64,000 nucleotides of DNA from Chloroflexota bacterium (GTDB taxonomy: Bacteria > Chloroflexota > Anaerolineae > Anaerolineales > Villigracilaceae). The number at the start of each line of letters is the position of its first letter. Positions within the stretch are counted from its first letter, which is position 1. The stretch is taken from assembly GCA_021795965.1 (NCBI GenBank), contig JAJYOU010000004.1, forward strand, positions 1-64,000. Direction: 5' to 3'. The position numbers were made by a program, and so were the translations under genes. The notes beneath the pieces were generated by a model. The model had not been told where the DNA came from. It saw only the letters and a list, made by a program, of their open reading frames with translations, and did no database searches. Of this stretch, positions 1 through 9,480 are shown piece after piece.

Positions 1-978
1 CAACGGAAACTCAGAGCACAGCGGAGCATGCCAAACACTTAAGGTACAATCTTTTTACAGCGCTTCCCTCTCGGAAAGTGTGCGACATCCCACCGTTTAA
101 GGTGTGCGTTTTCCCCGCTCTATGCAGCTTGAAAGACTATTTCTGCCGCCCTGAAAAGACCCACGGCGATTAGATTCGCTGGTTCCACTGTTTATAATGC
201 TTTTTGATTTTCAGGAATTTCATAATCTTTCTTTCCAAACATAACGGGCAGGATAACCTGCCTGGTACACTTTCGCACTTGCAGCCCACGAGCTGCCAGT
301 CACCGCGATAGCCGCCTGTTTCAAAAAGCAAGAGCAGTCAGTTTCATGGTGGTGGTTTTTATATTATTTTCAAGAACAATTACTGGATCAGAGAGATGTG
401 TGTGTTTCCGGGCATGCGCAAGGCGGCCAGGTTTCTGTGGACACTTCGGCGTTAGGGCGGGACACAGCCCTTGCCAGACTCTCGTTGCTCCGGGAAAAAT
501 TTTGGCAGCAGCCAACACAATACCGGGAAGCACGCCCATAAAGCTTCCCGCTCAGGTTCTGCGCGAAGCGCGGGCCTGACTCTACTCCGCCTGTCCCCGC
601 ACTGTGCATTCACCAGGGCTGGCCAGACCGGGTTAGATTCCACTCCGCTCAGTAGACGGTAGCCAAGAGTCTGGTTGCAGCTTGCCAGATGGCTGGTCAG
701 CTGGCTCGCGGTTGGGAGAAACCGAGTTAATGCAGTGGATTGCCGGCTATCAAAAACCAGATTTCCGGTTCGCCGGGAAGCCGGAAAACTGGTGAAAACG
801 GGCGTCCGTAGAGAACGAGTCTTCTATAGATAGCCGCGGGGTCTGCAAGCAAAAAACCGGATTCAGGAAAAGAGTAATGGGACGGGGAGCGTGGCGCCGG
901 GGTTATCACCCTGGATGGAATTAATGCACCGGACTGTCCATGCATTAGAATAGCGGCAGAAAAGGACAGGAGCCGGTG

Positions 979-1638
979 ATGGAGTTCAAGGATTGGTTCT
1001 ATCAAAAGTATGTTGAGTGGCGTGGACGCTCGCGCGGATCGTTGGCAGGGTTCGCCGCCCACCTGGGCGTCTCACAGGCAATCGTGTCGAATTGGGCTAA
1101 TGGTCACCGGGTAGGCCCGGAGGGCTATCAGGTCATCACTACCATTGCCCGCAAGTATCCCGAAGTCTACGGTGTCTTGGGCCTGCCAATGCCTTACGGC
1201 AACGAAGTGCAACAGATTGCAGAAGCTTGGTCAGGGCTGACGAACGATGTCTGTCTGGATATCCTACGGATTACAAATGCTGGCCAACCGCGCCAGGAAA
1301 ACAACCAGAATGCAGTTGTGTTCGGTGATTGGATTTATCAAAAGTTTTACGAGTGGCGCGGGCAGTCTCGTTCAAACAAGCATGTCTCGCAATTTGCCGA
1401 GTACCTCGGTGTCCCCCAGGCCACAACCTCTCACTGGATCAACGGTACTCGCGCCAACACTACCGACTACCGAACCATCGTTACCTTGGCTCACCGGTAT
1501 CCTGAAATCTACCGCGTCCTGGGGCTGCTCCTGCCCTACTGCGACGATGTCCAGCAGATTGCAGATGCCTGGCCGGGACTGGCAGACAATGAGAGATCCA
1601 AAATATTGGAACGGGTCAAGACACAGCCATCAGCTTAA
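979..1638 (+). CDS. Tandem-duplicated helix-turn-helix-like protein
   Basis: ORF of about 219 aa made of two homologous ~95-aa halves (FKDWFYQKYVEWRGRSR..LGVSQAIVSNWANG / FGDWIYQKFYEWRGQSR..LGVPQATTSHWING); terminator-like hairpin follows. Confidence 0.7.
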   Translation: MEFKDWFYQKYVEWRGRSRGSLAGFAAHLGVSQAIVSNWANGHRVGPEGYQVITTIARKYPEVYGVLGLPMPYGNEVQQIAEAWSGLTNDVCLDILRITNAGQPRQENNQNAVVFGDWIYQKFYEWRGQSRSNKHVSQFAEYLGVPQATTSHWINGTRANTTDYRTIVTLAHRYPEIYRVLGLLLPYCDDVQQIADAWPGLADNERSKILERVKTQPSA

Positions 1639-1641
1639 ATT

Positions 1642-1678
1642 AAAAGGATTCTGCCGATAAAAGGCAGAATCCTTTCTG
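1642..1678 (+). terminator. Rho-independent terminator-like hairpin
   Basis: aaaggattctgcc-gataaaa-ggcagaatccttt then T-rich. Confidence 0.7.
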
Positions 1679-2113
1679 TTAGTTATCACTCTCCAGTCTC
1701 AAAAAAGGCGCTTCCATTACCGGCCAGGGTGGAGTTGGCGCAACCCCGTTGAGGACATCCACCAGGATTTGAACTGCTGTGGCGCGCAGTTCAGACCCTG
1801 AATGCCAGGTAATCCCACCGCCCTCATCCGCCGCTACGATAAAAACAATGCCACTTTCAAGCGTGGGACGCGGGTAGGCGACAATGTGGGCCTCCAACCC
1901 TTCCCAACCTTTACCGATCGCAGCCAAAGCATAAGCGTAGACTTCTCCAGACTGCCTGCCTCTGGCGAGCAGTTTGTATTTATGCCCAGATTGCTTGATG
2001 GCAAAACGCACGGTTGGAACCCGCTGCGAGCCAATCAGTACCGCGCCGATCTCCAACGAATTTACCAAAACTACGCCGTTGAAATCAGTGGCTGGTTTTG
2101 CTCGTATGATCAT
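1679..2113 (-). CDS. Hypothetical protein
   Basis: 144-aa ORF in the minus-strand gene array. Confidence 0.5.
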   Translation of the reverse strand: MIIRAKPATDFNGVVLVNSLEIGAVLIGSQRVPTVRFAIKQSGHKYKLLARGRQSGEVYAYALAAIGKGWEGLEAHIVAYPRPTLESGIVFIVAADEGGGITWHSGSELRATAVQILVDVLNGVAPTPPWPVMEAPFLRLESDN

Positions 2114-2220
2114 GACCTTGACCCTCTCCGCACGTACCCGTTGGAGACAATTGCCAGGACAACTAAAAAGAGCAGTACAGCCTGTCTGGTCGGTCTCCTA
2201 AAATTTGGTTGCATACTGAT

Positions 2221-2960
2221 TCATCCTTCTTGGGCTGCAATGTCCGGGTACATTTCCCGGTAACGATTTTGTTCCCGCTCGTAATAGGCTCGCCCGAAAT
2301 CCGTGACATACAAGCGATATGGCGTTTTCGGGATATATTCCCTGAGCCTGCCGTTTTCCACGTATGTTTTGCGCTGACTCCAGAGCCACTCTCCACCACG
2401 CTCCGATACCAGCGCGCCAGCCTTGTAATTCCGCAGCCGGAGCCAGGTGCGCCAGGGGACTTCGTCATAGTAACCATGTCCATCCGATGCCAACCCGTTC
2501 TCCCCTGCCCTGTAGGCCAGTTCGAGCGCCCGCCAGTGATGTTCGCGCAGCGTCCCGGTCGGTAGTGGTTTCTCGCGTATCTCGCCAGTGCCAATGCGGA
2601 CCACGCGGCGGCCCAAGGGTGTCAGGCGATACTGGTGGGCCGTCAAGCTGTTACTGGTTCGCCGTTTTCGGGTTTCGAGCAGGCCAAACTCAACGATGTC
2701 CTGGAGCACCTGTTCAGATCCAGCGAGTAGTTTTTTCTCGCGCAGGTATTTTTCCAGGATGAAGTCTGGATGGCTGTCCTTGAGCGGGACCACTAACTCC
2801 AGGAAGAACCAGCGCCATTCGCTGGCCGGTGGACGATCGTAATGTCCGTTGGCGCGCTGGTCATATTCATGATGCTCTTTGAGTTGGTCGAGATCGTATG
2901 CAACTTTTAGGGTGCGCCGTTGAACTGCGTCCAAAGACTGCCAAAGGTCGAGAGCGGTCA
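2221..2960 (-). CDS. Hypothetical protein, possible winged-helix-like segment
   Basis: ORF from MTALDLWQSLDAVQRRTLKVAYDL; track ORF start at 3051 is probably too far upstream. Confidence 0.55.
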
Positions 2961-3767
2961 TGGAGTACCTCCGTTGCTGATGGGCGGATTTACGTTGTAA
3001 TCTTTGGTGACGATCCCGGCACTGGCATCGCCACGCGCATGCGATTCCCACCAGTACGAACCGGTCAGCCTGCCAAAGAGCGGTGCATCGTCTGTATAGG
3101 TTTTGAAGTGTCCACGGACAAAGTGCAAAGACATTGCAACGCTCTCGTGCTGGCCGCGATTGTTGCTCACACTTTTTCCACCCATCGGGCGCACCTGGAG
3201 AACATGATGGCGGCGGAGATGGCTGCGGGATGACCGCCCCCCTCTTTGTGCAGATGGCCCGCCTGTTTCTATCGCGCTCACATTTTTGCAGTGCAGCATG
3301 GTCAGGGCAAATACAACTGGGGGGAAAATTTCGGCAAGTACAATCTTTATGTCTGATTTATTTTCAAGCATCGTGCCGTTTACCCCAGGCCCTGTTTCAA
3401 TTACCAGCCCTTTATCCGGGGTTGCGCTGCGCCCTGATCCATCGAGCTTAAATCTAAAGCCAAGCGGAATGTCCATCGGGCTTTTTTGCAATCCCATTTT
3501 TGCGGCCGGGAGAATCACAACCATCCAGCCGTCATTGACCACTCGTTCGGAAAGCACAAGCGCGCCCTGAAGCATCCCGCCTACCGCCCACTCGAACCAC
3601 ACAACCTCGTAAGGTGGTGACATCGGAGCCTCGCCAACGGTAACTGGATCAGGAAGCACCGGAATCAAGTTGCTAATCAAGAACAACTGCGCATGAGACA
3701 TTCCCATCCGATAATTCGCGCTTGTTTGTGGTGACCGGAATACCCGGTCAAAAAATAAATCTCGCAT
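2958..3767 (-). CDS. Hypothetical mobile-element protein
   Basis: ORF from MRDLFFDRVFRSPQTSANYRMG; contains LFGRLTGSYWWESHARGDASAG; stop overlaps next start. Confidence 0.55.
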   Translation of the reverse strand: MRDLFFDRVFRSPQTSANYRMGMSHAQLFLISNLIPVLPDPVTVGEAPMSPPYEVVWFEWAVGGMLQGALVLSERVVNDGWMVVILPAAKMGLQKSPMDIPLGFRFKLDGSGRSATPDKGLVIETGPGVNGTMLENKSDIKIVLAEIFPPVVFALTMLHCKNVSAIETGGPSAQRGGRSSRSHLRRHHVLQVRPMGGKSVSNNRGQHESVAMSLHFVRGHFKTYTDDAPLFGRLTGSYWWESHARGDASAGIVTKDYNVNPPISNGGTP

Positions 3768-3798
3768 CTTGCCTCCACGCAACAAAACTAAAAACCTG

Positions 3799-4092
3799 TT
3801 ATTCAAGCACCTGGTCGAGCAATAACTCAAGCCCGTGCGCCTGGGCGATGGTCCCGAGCAGGCTCGCTCCCGCGACCATGACCGCCGCCATCGCTGGCAG
3901 GCTTGCAAAAAATAGCCCGAGCAGCACCCAGGCTGAAAAAGCCAGCACCGACAAAAGCAAATAGCTGGCGCGTTGAATGGATGCAGAAAAGGCACTGCGC
4001 TGGGTGCGCAGCTCCAGTTCCAGGAATGCAACCAGCAGCGCGCCGCTGATCAGCGCGCAGACAACGGTGATTGGTGAGAAATCGTGAGACAC
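3799..4092 (-). CDS. Small membrane protein
   Basis: GTG start VSHDFSPITVVCALISGALLVAF..; hydrophobic helices; upstream of it is the dnaB stop. Confidence 0.45.
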   Translation of the reverse strand: MSHDFSPITVVCALISGALLVAFLELELRTQRSAFSASIQRASYLLLSVLAFSAWVLLGLFFASLPAMAAVMVAGASLLGTIAQAHGLELLLDQVLE

Positions 4093-4099
4093 ACAAAAC

Positions 4100-5476
4100 C
4101 TACCCTGGCTCAACAAAGCTGGTGAGCTTTGTATCGAACCGCAGCAGGCAGTCCCCCACCGGGCCATTGCGGTGCTTGGCGAATTTCACATGCGAGAATT
4201 TTTCTGTCGGGTTGTTTCTCCAGAGAAAAATAATCGCATCGGCATCGTTCTCAATCGCGCCGCTTTCGCGCAAATCGGCCATTTTCGGCTCCTTGTTGCC
4301 ATTTTCTTTCTCGGCGCGTTTCTCAACCTCCCGACTCAATTGCGCCCCAACCAGGATCGGCACCCTTAATTCTCCGGCCAGGATTTTGAGTTCGCGGCTG
4401 ATACCGGCAATTTCCTGTTCGCGGTTGAAGTTTCCACGGCCTTCGCCACGCATCAGCTGGATGTAATCAACGATCAGGATATCCAAGCCATACCTGGCTT
4501 TGATCCGGTGGGCCTTGGCGCGCAACCTGGAGGGTGTCAAGCTGGGGGTGTACTCAGCCCAGCCTCCGGTCATCTTGCCCATCACTCCCATCCCTGCAAC
4601 CACCTGCTCCCATTCGTCCGGTTCTGGAACGCCATCCATAAGGGTATTGGCGCTGACACCGGTCACACTCGCCATGATGCGGGAAATCACCTCGTGGCCC
4701 TCCATCTCCAGCGAAAAGACAACCGCGTTTCCCCCCTGCTCTGCCACCGTCCTGGCAACACCACCCATCCAGGAGGACTTCCCTTCGCCAGGCCGTCCGC
4801 CAACGACATACACGCGCCCAGCCCCGAAACCGCCATTTAGCATTTTGTTGATCGACGGCCACCCGGAGGCGATCCGTTTGGTGGGTGCAGGGGGAGCGTT
4901 TTCTGCCGTTTGGGACTTCTCCAAAGTTGAACGCGCGACCATCTGGTCGTAGAGTTCGCTGGCCACCTCGGCAAAATTGAGCGCGGTATCGCCACTCGCC
5001 GACAAAATTGCCTGACTGACCGCTGCGGTGGATTGATCTGCCACCTCGACAATGTCGATTGACGCATCGTAGGCCAGGGTCGCAATCTTGTTTGCGGCCA
5101 GAAGAAGCCTGCGTCTGAGCGACGTGGCGAAGACAATCTGGGCATAGGCCTCGGCGTGCAAGGTTGTCGGCACCTGGTTGAGCAGGCTGGTCAGGTAGGC
5201 CGGGCCGCCGATTTCTTTCAGCCGCCCGAAATCATCCAACTCCTCGGAAACAGTCAGACTGTCGATCGGTTGTTTTTTCTCGCGCAGGCGTAAGTAGGCC
5301 TGCCAGATAAAGCGCAGCCGGTGGATATAAAAATCCTCGGGCTTTAAATCGGCCAATTCGTCCAGAATGAATTCGTTGATCAAGACCGAACCGATCACGG
5401 CCTCCTCGGCCTCCCGGCTGTGTGGCAACGTCATTGCGGCGTCTTCAGCGCCAGATTGATCAGAATAGTTCAGCAT
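4100..5476 (-). CDS. dnaB: Replicative DNA helicase, DnaB family
   Basis: DnaB N-terminal pattern (PHSREAEEAVIGSVL), Walker A GGRPGEGKSSW, DILIVDYIQLM, QLSREVEKR. Confidence 0.93.
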   Translation of the reverse strand: MLNYSDQSGAEDAAMTLPHSREAEEAVIGSVLINEFILDELADLKPEDFYIHRLRFIWQAYLRLREKKQPIDSLTVSEELDDFGRLKEIGGPAYLTSLLNQVPTTLHAEAYAQIVFATSLRRRLLLAANKIATLAYDASIDIVEVADQSTAAVSQAILSASGDTALNFAEVASELYDQMVARSTLEKSQTAENAPPAPTKRIASGWPSINKMLNGGFGAGRVYVVGGRPGEGKSSWMGGVARTVAEQGGNAVVFSLEMEGHEVISRIMASVTGVSANTLMDGVPEPDEWEQVVAGMGVMGKMTGGWAEYTPSLTPSRLRAKAHRIKARYGLDILIVDYIQLMRGEGRGNFNREQEIAGISRELKILAGELRVPILVGAQLSREVEKRAEKENGNKEPKMADLRESGAIENDADAIIFLWRNNPTEKFSHVKFAKHRNGPVGDCLLRFDTKLTSFVEPG

Positions 5477-5480
5477 CAGA

Positions 5481-7604
5481 TCACCTCAGCCTTGCTTGGG
5501 TTGCAAGTTTTTGTTTTGCTTTTTCGATGGCCGCGCGGTTTTGTTCGGCCTCTTCCGGGGTCACGGTCGTTTTGTGAACACTTGGAAGATCAGGTTTTTG
5601 CTCCGGGACATCCACCGCCTGCCCACCCAAACGCGCCAGCAGTTCCTGTTTACGCACGGATGTCAGACTACCGAAGGCGGAGACAAAATCCCGATCCGAA
5701 ACAAGCGCCCCGCGCAAGCTCTCCGCCACTAGATGCGTGAGTTTTCCTGGTCCGTATCCAGCCAGCGTATCGCAAACGCCACCGGCCCCTGAATTTGATT
5801 CAAGGACATTGCGAATGGCGTTTCCAACCAGGTCGGTCAAGCCCCTTCCAGTCGCGGTGTATCCGTACAGAATCCAGGATACAAAGGCGGTCGCATCCAC
5901 CTTCGCCTCGCGCATTCTGCGCTGGCTTTTTGCGCTGACGCTGTTGGCTCGAAACAGAGAACTTAAATCCCAATCCTTGCCCACCACCACCGTTTTTTGC
6001 ATTTTGGACGTGGGTGTTTCAAAACTTTCAGCGGTGGTGGTTTTTAAAAGAGTTTTAAGAGCTGGTTTTAAAGAGCTTAAGAGCTTAAAGACTCTGCCAT
6101 TTCCGTAAAGATCGTCTGACAGTTCCGTAAGAGCGATACTGTCATTTCCGTAAAGATCGTCTGACACTTCCGTAAAGCCGATACTGACAATTCCGTAAAG
6201 ATCGTCTGACACTTCCGTAAGAGCGATACTGTCATTTCCGTAAAGATGCGGGCGCTTTTGTGCGACAATCGCCGCCATAATCTCTGGCGGGATTTCTTCC
6301 AGCAGGATCTCAAACTCACGCTGACCTTCACGGAAATTTACTGCCTTCTGGCCGGTCACCTCGCGAAGGTAAACCCGCAGCGGAGAGTTAATAAATTTCC
6401 CCGCCTTTGGATTTGGTTTTTTCCCGCTTTCACTCTCTCTCGAAAGCAAGTAACTCTTCTGCCTGCCGTTCAGCCACTCGTAAACAGTCAAGGGACGCTC
6501 CAGACCCAACCAGTTAGCAATTTCGGCATACCCGCCCTTGACCGTCACCCGCTTGCGCGTTTCCCCGCTTTCAGGAGAAACCCAGCAGCGATCGCGCAGG
6601 ATGGTCAACATCCAGCCAGGACCAGCGCCGAGGTGAGGTAGGACATGCTCGATAAAAAAGAGCGAGATCATCACCAGGTCGCCAGGCGGCATCAGGTGCA
6701 TCTGCAAGCGTTCGATCAGAGCATTCAGGTTCGCTTCCGGGATGTCATCCGAAAACAATTCGCGGATGATTTGGCTGACAGGCATGGGGGACTGATCGCT
6801 GACGGTCGCCGCGTTGGCCGGAATGATTTCTTCCACCGGGGTTTTGCACGCCAACTCCAGCGTAGTGGCCGGGTTGGCATTGTCCCAGTGCGCCCCGATC
6901 CAACGCATGAGTGATTTTGCGTCGGTAGCGGTCAACGGCAGGGTCATGGCAACGGAATACTTGCGCGGCAGCCTTTTTGGAGTGGCGCTTTTTTCATCCC
7001 AGAGCGGCTGCTCGCCAATCAGGTTGACCAGGCCCGTCAACCGCTGCCAGGTTTCCTGACTGCCCACCCTCCGCCAAAAAGTTCGCTCAGACATACCGCT
7101 TAACGCCGCAACAGTTTTGCCTGCAAAGCGCGCTGTTCGGTTTCCGCTTCGTCCGCCAACACTGTAGGCCGCCTGGCGAAAGCCAATATACAACCAACCT
7201 AGTTCAGGCCCAATCTGTCGTAACTGGTGCAAAAAATATACATTGATGGCAATCGCTTTTTCGGGCCGAACGATTTGCTCGTAGGCAGAATCCCAGACTG
7301 CCTCAACCTGCACCTCGTTGTTCGCAATCTTAGGTTCACTAGTGCCGGATTCGTCTGCCTGGTCGCTGGCAACGACAAAGCTGACCGTCACGGAACGATT
7401 TAACATCCCCGCCAGCAAGTGCTCGACAGTAGATAACAAACGGTCATTCAACCAGTCACGCGCCCTAAGATCCTGACACCCCACCAGAAACACAGATCCA
7501 GCGCTGCTCAAAAATCGAGTGTCCGCCACCCAGGTATTAAATGCCGTGTGAGGCATGGTTGGCCGCAACTGATCCAATACAGATTGCCAAATAATTTCAG
7601 ACAT
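5481..7604 (-). CDS. Replication-initiator-like protein with DnaA N-terminal-like domain
   Basis: MSEIIWQSVLDQLRPTMPHTAFNTWVADTRFLSSAGSVFLVGCQDLRARDWLNDRLL resembles DnaA domain I; next to dnaB and parA; contains internal iterons. Confidence 0.7.
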   Translation of the reverse strand: MSEIIWQSVLDQLRPTMPHTAFNTWVADTRFLSSAGSVFLVGCQDLRARDWLNDRLLSTVEHLLAGMLNRSVTVSFVVASDQADESGTSEPKIANNEVQVEAVWDSAYEQIVRPEKAIAINVYFLHQLRQIGPELGWLYIGFRQAAYSVGGRSGNRTARFAGKTVAALSGMSERTFWRRVGSQETWQRLTGLVNLIGEQPLWDEKSATPKRLPRKYSVAMTLPLTATDAKSLMRWIGAHWDNANPATTLELACKTPVEEIIPANAATVSDQSPMPVSQIIRELFSDDIPEANLNALIERLQMHLMPPGDLVMISLFFIEHVLPHLGAGPGWMLTILRDRCWVSPESGETRKRVTVKGGYAEIANWLGLERPLTVYEWLNGRQKSYLLSRESESGKKPNPKAGKFINSPLRVYLREVTGQKAVNFREGQREFEILLEEIPPEIMAAIVAQKRPHLYGNDSIALTEVSDDLYGIVSIGFTEVSDDLYGNDSIALTELSDDLYGNGRVFKLLSSLKPALKTLLKTTTAESFETPTSKMQKTVVVGKDWDLSSLFRANSVSAKSQRRMREAKVDATAFVSWILYGYTATGRGLTDLVGNAIRNVLESNSGAGGVCDTLAGYGPGKLTHLVAESLRGALVSDRDFVSAFGSLTSVRKQELLARLGGQAVDVPEQKPDLPSVHKTTVTPEEAEQNRAAIEKAKQKLATQARLR
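6003..6097. promoter_or_regulatory. AT-rich tract beside iterons, candidate DNA-unwinding element
   Basis: tttttaaaagagttttaagagctggttttaaagagcttaagagcttaaag, adjacent to the iteron array. Confidence 0.45.
6101..6246. repeat. Seven iterons TTCCGTAA spaced 22/23 bp inside the initiator gene
   Basis: TTCCGTAA at 6101, 6123, 6146, 6168, 6191, 6213, 6236; 45-bp higher-order unit, in frame (SDDLYGNDSIALTEV). Confidence 0.92.
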
Positions 7605-7820
7605 AACTTTTCCCTTTCTCTCTTCCTGGATGAGTTGCCGGGTTATCGGCCCGAGTGTTGAGCGCGGCATTGATTTTTGACCTGGAAAGGCTCAATTTTT
7701 GAAAAAAAATAATTGCAAAACGATTTTGCAAAAAAGGCCAAAAACGGGCCATTTTCGAACAACCCTTAGCCCAGATCAAACGGGCGGAGAAAGGCGGCTC
7801 AAAATCGCGCCTGTGAAGTC

Positions 7821-7906
7821 AAGACAAGCGGCAAGAAAAACGGCAAGACAAGCGGAAGACAAATAAAAGACAAGCGGTAGACAAGCAATGCCGCTTGTCT
7901 ACCGCT
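7821..7906. repeat. AAGACAAGCGG direct repeats plus palindrome, candidate parS or iteron/operator
   Basis: AAGACAAGCGG at 7821, 7845, 7867; inverted repeat AGCGGTAGACAAG...CTTGTCTACCGCT at the end. Confidence 0.8.
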
Positions 7907-7967
7907 GTGTCCCGTAAAAATCGCCCGAATTTTCTCCGGTGCGCGCCAGTTGGGTTTTTGAGCACGC

Positions 7968-8684
7968 TCACGTTGGCTCCCAATCGTTCACTCTTGAGAC
8001 CACTTCAACGCCGATTTTGAAGTTGTATCGGCGAGATTTGTAGCCCTCGATGGCAAGCAAGAGCAGACGTACCACCAGGTCGCTCACCGGAACGGAAAAC
8101 TTAAAAGGATTATTGAGGCTCTCCCCAGGCGTTCCCGCGCCAGCCAGAATCTTTACCCGCGCATCGATTTCTGGCCCCCAGCGAAAAGTCAGGACACACT
8201 TTTTCTCAGCTTTGTTTTTATCTCTCCGGACGGGTGACTTAAGTTTGACGGGGGTCTTGTCCCAGCTTTCCCAGGCTTCCCAGGAGACGGTCATCTGGCC
8301 CTTGCGGGAGCGGGCATTGGGGCGGGGGGTGATCAGCCCAGGGTTAAGCTGGACTTCTTTGAGCGCCCAGCTCATCAGATTCCTGGCGATGTCATCGGTC
8401 GTGGTGCCATCGGTCCGCGGGTTTCCCTCGGCGTCAAACTGTGCGATGCTCAAAATGTCATTGCGTACCTGAATGGCAGTCTCGCGCAAAGGGGCGGGAA
8501 TTGTGTACGAGTAAGACCGGTTGCGCTTTTCCCAACCCCGACCGCGAGGCTTTTCCTGTGGCCCGGCAATCGTATCCAGCACGGATGGGGCGGGGGCTGG
8601 CTGGCCGTCTACCGCCGTTGGCCGCCTCAGCCCGCGCAGCGGATCACGGTCGCCCCAGGTCTCTGGTAGCTTTTGTTTTGGCAT
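7968..8684 (-). CDS. ParA-associated protein, candidate centromere-binding partner
   Basis: ORF from MPKQKLPETWGDRDPL, immediately downstream of parA; basic protein; no recognised ParB motif. Confidence 0.5.
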   Translation of the reverse strand: MPKQKLPETWGDRDPLRGLRRPTAVDGQPAPAPSVLDTIAGPQEKPRGRGWEKRNRSYSYTIPAPLRETAIQVRNDILSIAQFDAEGNPRTDGTTTDDIARNLMSWALKEVQLNPGLITPRPNARSRKGQMTVSWEAWESWDKTPVKLKSPVRRDKNKAEKKCVLTFRWGPEIDARVKILAGAGTPGESLNNPFKFSVPVSDLVVRLLLLAIEGYKSRRYNFKIGVEVVSRVNDWEPT

Positions 8685-8727
8685 GGGACTATCTCTCCTT
8701 TCGCAACTTCTTCTGGCGGGTCTTTCC

Positions 8728-9480
8728 TTATCGCTTTGCAACCAGGTCAACCAGCTTTTGGTAGTCCCCGGCAACCACGCAATCCGGGTCTTTCTCCCAG
8801 ACCGTCACGCCGCCAGACGGACACTCGCGCAGGATGGTGGAACGGCGAATGGGGGGCAGGCAGTATTCAGCGAAAGCCTCCTGCAAGGATCTCATCGCAA
8901 CCTTGCTCTGTTTCGTCTGCGTGTCATAGAAAGTCGGCAGAACGCCCATTAACCCACCGGACCAACCCTTCTTACTTTTTAGATCTTCCAACAAGCCGAT
9001 AATCTGACCTAACCCATCTGATGAGAGAAATTCGGTCGCGGTGGGAATAATGACAAAGCGTGAGGCCCAGATGGCCCGTTCCTGCAGGCCGCCCGCGGAT
9101 GGCGCCGTGTCGAAAAAGATGTAATCGTATTCCTGGGCAAACGGCGCCATGACCGTTGCGACGGCAGAGATATCGCGGCTTTCTGCATTCAGGACGATTT
9201 GCGCGGTGGCCGTGGTCCGGTCGCCTGGGAGGACGTGCAGGTTTTCTCGTCCGGTTTCCCGCACCCATTGGTGAGGATTACCGGTAGGGGCGATCAGCAG
9301 GTTGAAAACACCTGGTTCGGGGTTCATTCCCAGAACGGTCGCACACTGGCCCTGTGGGTCGAAATCAACGATGAGCACCTTTTTACCCCGTCGGGCAAGC
9401 CCGTGAGCAACATTGACCGTGGTAGTCGTTTTCCCGACCCCGCCTTTTTGATTGGCGATGGCAAAAATTTTTGCTTTCAT
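8728..9480 (-). CDS. parA: ParA family partition ATPase
   Basis: KIFAIANQKGGVGKTTTTVNVAHGLARRGKKVLIVDFDPQGQ. Confidence 0.95.
   Translation of the reverse strand: MKAKIFAIANQKGGVGKTTTTVNVAHGLARRGKKVLIVDFDPQGQCATVLGMNPEPGVFNLLIAPTGNPHQWVRETGRENLHVLPGDRTTATAQIVLNAESRDISAVATVMAPFAQEYDYIFFDTAPSAGGLQERAIWASRFVIIPTATEFLSSDGLGQIIGLLEDLKSKKGWSGGLMGVLPTFYDTQTKQSKVAMRSLQEAFAEYCLPPIRRSTILRECPSGGVTVWEKDPDCVVAGDYQKLVDLVAKR

Noticed and set aside
1-720. Several short overlapping ORFs (63-77 aa) on both strands
   Set aside because: No recognisable domains, mutual overlap and no clear ribosome sites; treated as spurious.
6101-6246. Possible CRISPR array
   Set aside because: The units are contiguous direct repeats with no unique spacers and are coding in frame within the initiator gene; iterons explain them better.
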